Of a DNA stretch of 64,000 bases, positions 48,490 to 57,036 are shown in pieces. The position numbers were made by a program, and so were the translations under genes. Origin of the DNA: JAFGPJ01 sp964612465 (GTDB taxonomy: Bacteria > Planctomycetota > Phycisphaerae > Sedimentisphaerales > Anaerobacaceae); NCBI GenBank assembly GCA_964612465.1, contig CAZTDF010000001.1:10768-74767 (forward strand), in the 5' to 3' direction. The notes beneath the pieces are model-generated. The model searched no databases and was not told where the DNA came from. It saw nothing but the letters and a program-made list of their open reading frames with translations. Each line of letters starts with the position of its first letter. The stretch's first letter is position 1.

Positions 48490-51400
48490 ATGATATGGGC
48501 AAAGAATAAGGATAAAAAGAAAAAGTTAAAAACAATAACTGATGACATGACGCCCAGAGAAAAAGAACAGGTGCTGGAATATAAGAAGCGGGTAATCAGG
48601 CGATGGGCCATAGTGGTAGGGCTTCTGGCTCTTGCAACCTTTGGCTTCCTTTTTATGACGCTGCTTGACCATGTGATTAAAGGTACCCCTGACGGTGGGC
48701 TTGAGATAAACTACAATAAGCTGGATGCAAAGCTCGCCTGGCTCGGTGCTGAGATTCGGGATTTAGACGCTACTATCAGTAGTGCACTTGGTTTAACCTC
48801 AAGCGAGGGGGTCCTCGTAAACAATGTAACATCAGGTTCACCGGCAGATCAGGTGGGTTTGCAGAGAGGCGACGTTATTATTTCCCTTGATGGAAGCAAG
48901 GTAGTCGATACCTTACAGATACAGGACCGGCTTCGGAAACTTAAACCTGGAGATACTGTCAAGCTTGTTTTAGATAAAGTAAATGGCGGCAAGAAAAATG
49001 TTTATGTTACACTTGGCGTCAAACCGGACGATGATGCTGCAACAACTGATACAAAGATTAAAAAAGTAGCAGGAACCACCGATACTGCTGTTAATCCGGT
49101 ATTGTCCACGCATTGGGGAATATCGGTGTCGCCGCTGACAGATGATGCAAGGGTTGCATTCAAAATACCCGAGAAAGTTCAAGGCGTTCTTGTTGTTGCA
49201 GTCGTGCGGGGCAGTCTTGCCGATTCGCAGGGCATTAAGGTTGGAGATGTTATTGTAAGTATCAACCAGGTTTCTACGCCTAACCTGCAGGTTTTTTATC
49301 AGGCTCTCAAAGATGTTGAGAGTGTTTTGATGGATGTTTATTCATCTTCTGACGATAAAAGATTCTTTGTAACGTTTCCTGACGAAGGTGATTCACCGCC
49401 ACAAGTTGTGATGATGAGTTTTGATGAAAAAGTGGCCGAAACCCATCGTATTATCATTCCTTCTGACATGGCAGGCTTGAACGGTCAGGTTTATTCCCGG
49501 TTTGCATCTGCTCCATATTTTATTCTGTATGATTTCAATACAAATCAGCCGACCGTAATCACTAATCCGTATGCATTACAGGTTCGCGGTGCGGGGATAC
49601 CCTTAGCGCAAATGCTGATAGAACAAAAAATTGATGCCGTAATAGTAGGCGGAATAGGTCCGCAGGTATTTGATATCTTTTATCTTGCCAAAGTTAAAAT
49701 CTATGGACCAGTTACAGGCAGTGTGCGAACCGCGATAACTAATTATCAGTTAGGCAAATTGCCTGAATTAAAGGAAGCTAACCTTGCCGGATACGGCAAT
49801 TCATCGACAGCCACAATTCCGACAGGCGGCTCACCTAGGACAGAGACGGATGATACCGCTGATGATGAAGAAAGTGATGGTCTGTCCGGTCAGCCTTCGG
49901 TTATTCCACCTAAAGGCAAACCCCTCGAACTTACTGCCCAGGGCGATGCCCGTGCAAGCAGGCCGGAAACCTGCGTCTGCCCCAGATGTGGCACAGAAGT
50001 AACTCATCCGGCAAGTACTGCCTGTGCTGATATGGTATGTCCCATTTGCGGTTCTCAGCTTATGACAGCATCGCCTGGAACTGATTCAATTACCGGCACG
50101 GATATGACAACCCAGCTTCCAGCGACACAGATACCAACCCAGTTGAGACCTATTTCCTTAGCGGCAGGCAGTACAGTAGCACCGACAAGCCCACCCAGCA
50201 GAATAGCAGCGATACCAACAGCCGCCAATCTATGGGCAATAAGCAATCAGCCCTCAACTACACCGCCTACAACAACACCAGTACAACAAACGGCGGGTTC
50301 TTCAACAACGGTTTGTATATGTCCTCTTGATGGCACAACAGTGACCCATCCGGTTGGTATTCCATGTTCTGCTCTTCAGTGTCCAGTTTGCGGCGGCAGA
50401 ATGGTAAGTGCCAGCAGTGCAATCATTGATGGCAGCCAGATATCCAAAACTGCCGGGGTGGTAGTTGGCGGCAAACCCGATGATGTCCCACCGGTTCAGC
50501 AGGTATTTTACATACTTCCTGTTGGCGGCAAACCGGATGACATACCGCCGTCAATGGGTGGCTCGGCACAAACCGTTTCACTTGTTACGATTGGCGGCAA
50601 ACCGGACGATGTACCGCCTGTTCAGCAGACATTCTACTTACTGCCAGTAGCCGGCGGACCTCCTGAGGGTATGGGCAGCGCTCCGACTGATACCGGCAGT
50701 GCTCCGGCTGATGTGGGAGGCTCATCGCAGAGTGCTCGTTCGACAACATGTATATGTCCTGTGGATGGCACAACGGTAACCCATCCGATAGGTGTTCCCT
50801 GTTCGCAGCTTAGCTGTCCTATATGTGGTTCTCGTATGGTTAATGCCGCCCCCGGCGGTGATACTGCCGGCGGTGCAATTCAAACAGGCGGCAAACCCGA
50901 TGATGTTCCACCGGTTCAGCAGGCATTTTACTTACTTCCTGTCGGCGGCAAACCGGATGACGTACCGCCTGTCCAGCAGGCCTTTTTCTTAGTGCCGGTA
51001 TCGAGCCAGCCTGATGGTGTGCCGCCTTTAGGCCAGAGCACACAGTCGGTAACTCAAGCTCAAAGGACGTCGCTTGTTACGATAGCCGGCGGACCTCCGG
51101 AGGGTATGGGTATGGGAGGGGCAGCTGATACAGGCACTGCCGTAGATGGGCCGGCACAGGGTGGTGGTCAGTCTGGCTCCGGTGCGGCCCAGACTGGTCG
51201 CTCAGATTTATGTGTGTGCCCAATGTGTGGCGTAACCGTAACGCATCCAATATCTGTTCCGTGTTCCTCACTTACATGTCCCGTCTGCGGCTCTCGATTG
51301 GTTAACCAAACCCCTGGAGGCACAAGCGGCAATACAGCCGGCAGCAGTTTAGTACCGACAGCGGCAATTACAGTTGCTGCGACATCGAACATAGTTCATG

Positions 51401-51855
51401 TAGCGGGGAGTTCTAAAAAATTGGTTATCCCATCCACAGGCAGAACTCTTAAATCTAATATTGCGCCGTTACTCGACGATGCTCGTTATTTCTTAATGTT
51501 CGGATTAGGAACATATGAAGCGGTACCCAATCCATATTACAGGGACAAAAGGGCAAGTGGAGATGAAATCGGTCAGTTCATAGTGGCTGAAGGCGGTTCG
51601 ATTGTTATTTGCAATAACGTAAGTGCCACAGCACTCAAAGCACTCAAGGACCTGAAAGTCAAGGTATACACCGGCTTTGTGGGCACAGTTCAGCAGGCTC
51701 TTGACATATACAATGATGGCAGGATCAAGGATTCATCGACAGGGAGTGTTCTTGATGATGAAGAAGAACATGGCGGCGGTGGGCCGCCTTCATCAAAAAC
51801 CAAGTCTTCTAAAGAAAAAGACAAAGACAAAGATAATGACACGGAGGTATTTTAG
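48490..51855 (+). CDS. Giant double-PDZ / NifX-like / Cys-knuckle repeat protein
   Basis: 1121 residues. In order: basic cytoplasmic lead, one membrane helix (about 37-58), PDZ1 (about 70-175), PDZ2 (about 205-300), a NifX/NifB-type dinitrogenase-cofactor domain (about 318-435; RIIIPSDMAGLNGQVYSRF, DAVIVGGIGPQVF), then a long Pro/Gly/Thr-rich region with four Cys-knuckle repeats (about 493, 606, 751 and 906; pattern CxCPxxGxxVTHPx5Cx4CPxCG) separated by five to six copies of a GGKPDDVPPVQQ unit, a second NifX-like domain (about 975-1088) and an acidic/Lys-rich tail. NifX-like domains bind iron-sulfur metal cofactors and the knuckles look like metal sites. I infer a scaffold that presents iron outside the cytoplasm. 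Stop and next start overlap by 1 base. Confidence 0.75.
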   Translation: MIWAKNKDKKKKLKTITDDMTPREKEQVLEYKKRVIRRWAIVVGLLALATFGFLFMTLLDHVIKGTPDGGLEINYNKLDAKLAWLGAEIRDLDATISSALGLTSSEGVLVNNVTSGSPADQVGLQRGDVIISLDGSKVVDTLQIQDRLRKLKPGDTVKLVLDKVNGGKKNVYVTLGVKPDDDAATTDTKIKKVAGTTDTAVNPVLSTHWGISVSPLTDDARVAFKIPEKVQGVLVVAVVRGSLADSQGIKVGDVIVSINQVSTPNLQVFYQALKDVESVLMDVYSSSDDKRFFVTFPDEGDSPPQVVMMSFDEKVAETHRIIIPSDMAGLNGQVYSRFASAPYFILYDFNTNQPTVITNPYALQVRGAGIPLAQMLIEQKIDAVIVGGIGPQVFDIFYLAKVKIYGPVTGSVRTAITNYQLGKLPELKEANLAGYGNSSTATIPTGGSPRTETDDTADDEESDGLSGQPSVIPPKGKPLELTAQGDARASRPETCVCPRCGTEVTHPASTACADMVCPICGSQLMTASPGTDSITGTDMTTQLPATQIPTQLRPISLAAGSTVAPTSPPSRIAAIPTAANLWAISNQPSTTPPTTTPVQQTAGSSTTVCICPLDGTTVTHPVGIPCSALQCPVCGGRMVSASSAIIDGSQISKTAGVVVGGKPDDVPPVQQVFYILPVGGKPDDIPPSMGGSAQTVSLVTIGGKPDDVPPVQQTFYLLPVAGGPPEGMGSAPTDTGSAPADVGGSSQSARSTTCICPVDGTTVTHPIGVPCSQLSCPICGSRMVNAAPGGDTAGGAIQTGGKPDDVPPVQQAFYLLPVGGKPDDVPPVQQAFFLVPVSSQPDGVPPLGQSTQSVTQAQRTSLVTIAGGPPEGMGMGGAADTGTAVDGPAQGGGQSGSGAAQTGRSDLCVCPMCGVTVTHPISVPCSSLTCPVCGSRLVNQTPGGTSGNTAGSSLVPTAAITVAATSNIVHVAGSSKKLVIPSTGRTLKSNIAPLLDDARYFLMFGLGTYEAVPNPYYRDKRASGDEIGQFIVAEGGSIVICNNVSATALKALKDLKVKVYTGFVGTVQQALDIYNDGRIKDSSTGSVLDDEEEHGGGGPPSSKTKSSKEKDKDKDNDTEVF

Positions 51856-52763
51856 TGACGGAAAGTAAGCTCGAAAAACTTATAAAAACAAAGAAACACT
51901 CAAAAGCTAATGTGATTATGATCATAATAGTTGTCGGATTTATTATTCTCATAGTGTGCCAATCGGCTTTTATGGGTTTCACAATGAAGGAACAAACCAG
52001 AACGACTACTGCCCCTCAGGATGGTTCTATCCGAAGCAGCAACATTGCACTGACGGCTTCGAATATACAGCTTGTTGCGTGCACGGATGACGACCTTACA
52101 GATGCGGTTTCTGCAGTAAAGAGAGCAGTTGTGAATATAGACGTAGCCCCGGCTGATGTTGGTTCTGCGAATAGAAGGGGTGAGCCTGCTTTGAGTTTTG
52201 ATATGCCCTCGACAGCAGCCCTGCAAACAAACGAAGAAACTCTTGGTTCAGGTGTTATCGTTGATGCACGTGGGTATATTCTTACCTGCTACCACTTAAT
52301 AAAAGATTGCCCGAACGTTAATGTGAGTGTTTTTAGTTCTGTGCGTCAGATATACAAAGCCCAGGTTGTTGATGTCGATATTACAAATGACCTTGCAATC
52401 CTGAAGATAGAATCGGACAGGCCTTTGCCGGCAGTAAAACTGGCAAACTCCGATCTGGTCAAGATAACCGATGCGATTCTTGCTATCGGTTCGCCGTTTG
52501 GTTTCGAGCACACAGTAACCGCTGGGATAGTCAGCGATAACAAGCGAAGTATCGTCATTGGTAATACTGTTTACAAAGATATGTTACAGACGGATGCGGC
52601 AATAAACCGCGGTAGTGCCGGCGGTGCTTTGATAAATGGTGCCAGCGAAATCATTGGTATTAATACCGCCATCGCGTCTCCATCGGGATATTTTTCAGGC
52701 GTCAGTTTTGCCATACCAATAAACAAGGCCAGGCCGCTGTTGCTGAAGGCAATTGATGGCTGA
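51855..52763 (+). CDS. MamE/MamO-type trypsin-like serine protease, copy 2
   Basis: 302 residues, GTG start with ACGGAGG upstream. One membrane helix (about 18-40) and a trypsin/HtrA domain with His147 (TCYHLI, where TNAHVV is usual), Asp179 (NDLAIL) and Ser254 (RGSAGG, where GNSGG is usual). Triad residues are present but the surroundings are atypical, so activity is uncertain. Like the protease at 42316 it lacks a PDZ domain and follows directly after a PDZ protein gene. The two protease genes are paralogues (similar C-term GVSFAIPINKARP), implying duplication of a PDZ-plus-protease unit. In MamE/MamO systems one active and one inactive protease cooperate; the pair here may do likewise. Confidence 0.78.
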   Translation: MTESKLEKLIKTKKHSKANVIMIIIVVGFIILIVCQSAFMGFTMKEQTRTTTAPQDGSIRSSNIALTASNIQLVACTDDDLTDAVSAVKRAVVNIDVAPADVGSANRRGEPALSFDMPSTAALQTNEETLGSGVIVDARGYILTCYHLIKDCPNVNVSVFSSVRQIYKAQVVDVDITNDLAILKIESDRPLPAVKLANSDLVKITDAILAIGSPFGFEHTVTAGIVSDNKRSIVIGNTVYKDMLQTDAAINRGSAGGALINGASEIIGINTAIASPSGYFSGVSFAIPINKARPLLLKAIDG

Positions 52764-52774
52764 GAGACAAGTCG

Positions 52775-53962
52775 ATGAAAAAGTTTATACAATGGATAGC
52801 AGCGAAAGCCATTAAAGATCACCAGAGCGTTAATGATCTGAAGGTCAGGTCACGTTATGGAGCACTTGAAGGCTGGACAAGTATTGTTATCAATTTGCTG
52901 CTGTTTATTGTTAAGATAGTCCTTGGTCTTTCGATAAGAAGCGTATCTTTGATTGCTGACGCTGTTCATACATTGGCCGATTCCGGCACTTCAGCGGTAG
53001 TTATAATCGGATTTAAAATAGCACGAAAGCCGTCGGATAAAGAACACCCGTTTGGCCATGGGAGAATGGAATCAGTAGCGGCCCTGGTCGTTTCGGTGTT
53101 ACTATTTATGGCGGGTTTGGAACTATTGGAAAAGTCGATTCATGCCATTATCAAACCGCAAAGCTCTACAGCTCCGACCGGTGTGATTTTAGTAATCATC
53201 GCAACTATTGTGATAAAGGAACTGATGGCGAGGTTTTCCTATCAGCTTGGCGAGATTATTGATTCGCAGGCTCTTAAGGCAGACGCCCTTCATCATCGAA
53301 GTGATGTAATCGCTACCGCTCTGGTAGTCGTTGCACTTATCGCAACGCGATTCGGTTATAATAATATTGATGGTATAATGGGCGTTGGTGTTTCTCTGAT
53401 TATTTTTTACTCAGCCTTCTTGATTGCCAAAGAAGCGGTCAATCCTTTGCTGGGCGAGGCGCCTTCAAAAGAAAAGATTAAGGAAATAGAAAAACTGGCA
53501 ATGACTCACGAAGGAGTTTTGGGCGTTCACGACATAATCTTTCACAAATACGGCCAAACGAGTGTGATCTCTTTGCATATAGAGGTATCGGATAAGGATT
53601 CTGCTTTCAAGCTTCATGAGCTTGCAGAGCAAGTGGAAGATACAATCACTCAGAAGATTCCTGGAATGGCGGTTGTCCATGTCGATCCGTTAAACAAGGA
53701 CCACCCTCAGTATGAGCAAATCACCATGGCTATAAAAGATATTATCTCTGAAGACATAAGAGTAAGTGCTTTTCATGATTTAAGAATCGTCGGTTGTCGT
53801 GCGAATAGATGTAACGTGGTTTTCGACATTGTTTTGGAGCAAGACGCTGATGAGCAGGAAACTCACGACATGATCCATTCTATAGCCGAGAAGTTCAAAA
53901 CGAAGTTCCCTGAAATGAAGACAGTTATTAAAGCTGAACCGAAATACGCGTATAATATTTAG
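52775..53962 (+). CDS. Cation diffusion facilitator (FieF/MMT1-type) with extended C-terminus
   Basis: 395 residues. A standard CDF, with six helices: HxxxD in ADAVHTLAD (helix 2), HPFGHGRME loop, and HxxxD in KADALHHRSD (helix 5), so the transport site is intact. After the first cytoplasmic dimerisation domain (about 210-300) there is a second similar domain (about 305-390; DLRIVGCRANRCNVVFDIVL), an arrangement seen in some CDFs of anaerobes. It lacks the CxxCxxC motif and NSPxxIANA of the MamB copies, so it is a housekeeping-type Fe/Zn/Mn transporter recruited here or simply a fourth CDF of the island. 11 bp after the protease. Confidence 0.85.
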   Translation: MKKFIQWIAAKAIKDHQSVNDLKVRSRYGALEGWTSIVINLLLFIVKIVLGLSIRSVSLIADAVHTLADSGTSAVVIIGFKIARKPSDKEHPFGHGRMESVAALVVSVLLFMAGLELLEKSIHAIIKPQSSTAPTGVILVIIATIVIKELMARFSYQLGEIIDSQALKADALHHRSDVIATALVVVALIATRFGYNNIDGIMGVGVSLIIFYSAFLIAKEAVNPLLGEAPSKEKIKEIEKLAMTHEGVLGVHDIIFHKYGQTSVISLHIEVSDKDSAFKLHELAEQVEDTITQKIPGMAVVHVDPLNKDHPQYEQITMAIKDIISEDIRVSAFHDLRIVGCRANRCNVVFDIVLEQDADEQETHDMIHSIAEKFKTKFPEMKTVIKAEPKYAYNI

Positions 53963-53972
53963 CACTATTATC

Positions 53973-54317
53973 ATGAATCTAATAAAGAAGAAACTGGCCG
54001 ATTTCTTAAACGAGATGAGTAACAAGGGTATAGATAAGATGGATCCGAAGAGTTCTTGCGCTAAATCTTTAAAGGATTTAGATAGAGAGACGCTCCTAAA
54101 AGAGGATATCGAGCGAATTTGCGATGAGATGCGAGTCTTGGAGGCAGGAAAAATCTTGAGATTATCCAACAAACTCATGTGGTCAGGCACAGCAAATAAG
54201 GATGAATTTAGAAAAGAAATAAAATCGATGGCTTCTAAAGTATTGAAACGTGTGGAAAAGAAAGGCGGAAAACTAAATCTTCCACGACAATGTCGAGATT
54301 TGCTGATGAATTTGTAA
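53973..54317 (+). CDS. Hypothetical helical protein (114 aa)
   Basis: 114 residues, charged and helical, with no membrane segment or cysteine motif (one Cys in SSCAKSL). It starts 10 bp after the CDF gene and ends 11 bp before the chosen start of the EcsC gene, so it belongs to the same transcript. I recognise no family. Confidence 0.6.
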   Translation: MNLIKKKLADFLNEMSNKGIDKMDPKSSCAKSLKDLDRETLLKEDIERICDEMRVLEAGKILRLSNKLMWSGTANKDEFRKEIKSMASKVLKRVEKKGGKLNLPRQCRDLLMNL

Positions 54318-54328
54318 GAGGATTACCA

Positions 54329-55171
54329 GTGAAGCTAAGTGAATATGAGATCAAAAGCTTGCGAGAAATAAAAAAATGGGAGAAGGACAAACATAAGGGC
54401 TTTCATAAGAAAGTCCTCGATGTTGTTTCCAGACCAGTGGATTATGTCCTCGGTAAGATTGGGCAAAGAAAACTCAAAATTTTTGAAGATGCTGTTGAGA
54501 AAACCGTCAATAATCTGCTAACTACTTCAACCTCTACAGTTGATGCCGAAGATCTGATAAAAAGGGCTCATGCTCATGGTGTGATGATAAAAGACCTGTC
54601 GGAACTGAAAGATTGTGATTTGGGATTGTTAGACAATTGTAACCGAAAACATATAAAATTCCACGAGAAGGCGAGTGCTATACAAGGTGCGGTAGGTGGT
54701 CTTGGGGGCATAGTGGTAGCAACAGTGGATCTAACAGCACTTTTGGTCCAGGATTTTCATATGATTCAGGAAATCGCATTTTGCTATGGTTTCGATCCGA
54801 ACGATATTATCGAGAAAGAGATAATACTAAGAATAATCGAAATCGGTGTTGGCGGCTCAGAGATAAAATTCAAGGCATTACAGGAAATAGACGCCTTAAA
54901 AAAAATAAAGACCAAAGTAAGTAAGAAAAAAACAACAAAAAAAGGTGCTTCGGTTCTGGGTTCAAAAGCCTTGGAGGAATACATCGAACAACTGACCACA
55001 GCTTTGATCGTTCGCCTGGTGCCGCGTGCCCTGCCTGTAGTATCAATGGCGGTAAGTGCTCATTCGAATCACGAAATAATAGAGCATTCGGGAAAAGCGG
55101 CTTTTATGGTTTATCGAAGGCGATTCATTGAAAGGAAAAAGAAAACAATAGAACGACGATATAAGAAATAG
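54329..55171 (+). CDS. EcsC-family protein
   Basis: 280 residues from the GTG at 54329, which has AGAGGA at good distance; an ATG at 54290 in the same frame would overlap the preceding gene. The EcsC pattern is clear: LSEYEIKSLREIKKW at the N-terminus, then GAVGGLGGIVVATVDLTALL and DFHMIQEIAFCYGFDP in the middle. EcsC-family proteins are membrane-associated and linked to secretion and exoprotein processing in Bacillus, but the molecular role is unknown. The last 55 residues recur almost unchanged in the fragment at 28640-28801, so there was once a second copy in the region. Followed by the MamC-like gene. Confidence 0.82.
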   Translation: MKLSEYEIKSLREIKKWEKDKHKGFHKKVLDVVSRPVDYVLGKIGQRKLKIFEDAVEKTVNNLLTTSTSTVDAEDLIKRAHAHGVMIKDLSELKDCDLGLLDNCNRKHIKFHEKASAIQGAVGGLGGIVVATVDLTALLVQDFHMIQEIAFCYGFDPNDIIEKEIILRIIEIGVGGSEIKFKALQEIDALKKIKTKVSKKKTTKKGASVLGSKALEEYIEQLTTALIVRLVPRALPVVSMAVSAHSNHEIIEHSGKAAFMVYRRRFIERKKKTIERRYKK

Positions 55172-55195
55172 ACCAAATAGAAAGGGGAATTAGCA

Positions 55196-55615
55196 ATGGA
55201 TGTAACTGATTATTACTGTCCGACAACCGTAACAAGTACGCTTGGTTACTCCATGGGTCGGGCCGTCGGAGCTGCGAGGATAATAACAGTCGATGCCATC
55301 AATCCTGTTAAAGCCGGTGCCGCCGTAGCTATTTTGTGGGGAAGTATAGCTGCTCTGGTAAATGTAAAAAAATATAAGCAGGGCAAAATAACAAAACGGG
55401 ATGCTGTTGTTGATACAGGAGGCGAAGCGGTAGGCCTGGGACTGGCTGCCGGCCTTGGCTTATTGGCAAGTAATGCAGTAAGAGCTTCGGTCCTGGTTGC
55501 CTCTACCACTTCGCTTGTTCCGTTTACCGTAGGTGTCGCAGTAACATCAGGTATGAAGGTGATGTGGAATTGCAGCACAAAGAAACATCTCAAATGTCAA
55601 CCAAAACCATCGTAA
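55196..55615 (+). CDS. MamC (Mms13)-like glycine-rich membrane protein
   Basis: 139 residues. Two or three Gly/Ala-rich membrane helices surround a charged loop: AGAAVAILWGSIAALVNVKK, then QGKITKRDAVVDTGGEAVGL, GLAAGLGLLASNAVRASVL, and a Cys-containing tail. MamC of Alphaproteobacteria has the same layout, with [20 protein letters not shown] at the loop (from memory), which matches here around ITxxxAxxDTGxEAxGxGLA. MamC is an abundant magnetosome-membrane protein whose loop influences magnetite crystal growth. Glycine-zipper proteins with a similar look exist outside magnetosomes, so the call is tentative. The gene is preceded by AAAGGGG and follows EcsC by 24 bp. Confidence 0.5.
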   Translation: MDVTDYYCPTTVTSTLGYSMGRAVGAARIITVDAINPVKAGAAVAILWGSIAALVNVKKYKQGKITKRDAVVDTGGEAVGLGLAAGLGLLASNAVRASVLVASTTSLVPFTVGVAVTSGMKVMWNCSTKKHLKCQPKPS

Positions 55616-55848
55616 ATACAAATGTGTGTATTGTCTACCATAGCCTAAAAAAGGTGAGTCTCTGTAAAACACCACGTTTGGTTATACGGGTTACTTTTTA
55701 ATCTCATTTGTAATATCCAGTACGGCAATAATTAGCTTTTATAAATCAGCGACAACAACATTATTGTATGTCGAAGGTGCTTTTATTTGTAAACGCAAGA
55801 TAAAATGGACAAGCATAATTCAAAATAAACAAGTGAGGTAATTACGCC

Positions 55849-57036
55849 GTGAAAGAGAAAATGGAAAAGAAAAAAAGTAAGTTAAGCGCTCTATGGGCCT
55901 TTCTTTTGGGCATAATGCTTATGTTAGGTGTATATATTCTGTTCGAATCCGCACCAAACCGGCTAAGATCAGGTTCTACAGATGAAACTGCGGATATAAC
56001 AATTAACCTTGCAAAGACCGCCAATATTGTGCAAACCGCCGCGGTCGAAGCGGTCTCTGTTTCGCCTTCAGTTTTTGTTGGTGTAGAGATTCTTTCTGTC
56101 AATTCCATTATTGCCAAGCAGTTATCACTGCCAAGTGAGTGCGGTGTTCTTGTAAACGGCGTTGTTGGCGGCTCTCCTGCACAAGAGGCAGGGCTCCAAA
56201 GAGGTGACGTTATTATCTCTTTGGATGGCGAAGCGGTAGAGGATACTGATGGGTTCAAGCTGCTAATGGACAAATACAAACCAGGTGACAAGATTAGAAT
56301 TGTATACATCAGGAATGATCAAAAATACATAGCGTACGCACAGCTTGTCGCGTTTCCCGATACCTTGGCAGCGGATCAGGATACCGACTCGGGTGACAGT
56401 GATTGGGGCATATCGCTTTCAGATATCACTAAGACCATACGGAATTCATTCGGCGTCCCCACTGATACAACTGGTGTAGTAATTTTGTCGGTAGCACCTG
56501 GTGGTGCAGCAGATGCGGCTGGTCTGCAGCCGGGAGATGTAATCACAGGTATTAACAAGACCCCGGTATCCGGTATGGATGAGTTCTTCAGTGCCTTGTC
56601 ATCCGACAATGATAATATTGCCCTTTTGGATGTTTACAGCCAGGGCTCAGTACGTTATGTGCCGTTGGATTCATCAGGAATTATTGCTGCCGTTAATACC
56701 ACACCAACTCAAACTCAGACCATGAGGCAGAGAATAACGTCTGTGCTTACCGGAGGAATGCCATTTGACGATGTACAGCTTACAACAGGGGATAATCCCG
56801 CTTTCAACAGACCCTCAACTGTTCCGGGAGATGAAAATACCGGTGGAACATCAGATTGGACACCTGGGACACCAGGTGGTACTAGCAGCACTACGGGTAT
56901 GAACAGGCCTACGGAAGTGCCGCCGCAGTTAAGCTCAACTAATGATACCGTATTATTCATAGGGTTGCTAATACTCTTGATCATGTATCTTTCCTACAGG
57001 GAATATACCAGGCCGACGGAGGCGAAGAAGAGTTGA
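55849..57036 (+). CDS. Double-PDZ membrane protein with C-terminal helix
   Basis: 395 residues, GTG start. N-terminal membrane helix (about 12-30), PDZ1 (about 65-165; VFVGVEILSVNSIIAKQL, QEAGLQRGDVIISLDG) and PDZ2 (about 180-275; DAAGLQPGDVITGINK), then a Pro/Gly/Thr-rich linker (about 300-360) and a second membrane helix at the end (VLFIGLLILLIMYLSYREYT). Both ends are therefore anchored, with the PDZ domains on the far side of the membrane. It is a close paralogue of the 331-aa protein at 41305. A 233-bp gap upstream without a gene may hold a promoter. Stop overlaps the next start by 4 bp. Confidence 0.78.
   Translation: MKEKMEKKKSKLSALWAFLLGIMLMLGVYILFESAPNRLRSGSTDETADITINLAKTANIVQTAAVEAVSVSPSVFVGVEILSVNSIIAKQLSLPSECGVLVNGVVGGSPAQEAGLQRGDVIISLDGEAVEDTDGFKLLMDKYKPGDKIRIVYIRNDQKYIAYAQLVAFPDTLAADQDTDSGDSDWGISLSDITKTIRNSFGVPTDTTGVVILSVAPGGAADAAGLQPGDVITGINKTPVSGMDEFFSALSSDNDNIALLDVYSQGSVRYVPLDSSGIIAAVNTTPTQTQTMRQRITSVLTGGMPFDDVQLTTGDNPAFNRPSTVPGDENTGGTSDWTPGTPGGTSSTTGMNRPTEVPPQLSSTNDTVLFIGLLILLIMYLSYREYTRPTEAKKS

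Noticed and set aside
50465..51043. Repetitive DNA in the 1121-aa gene as an assembly artefact or mobile repeat
   Set aside because: The repeats are imperfect, stay in frame, and alternate regularly with Cys knuckles, as expected of a genuine repeat protein; read mapping would still be useful.
41162..53962. Magnetochrome (CxxCH) haem domains as in MamE, MamP, MamT
   Set aside because: Scanned the island proteins for CxxCH; none was found. The CPxCG knuckles in the 1121-aa protein lack the haem-ligand His after the second Cys.
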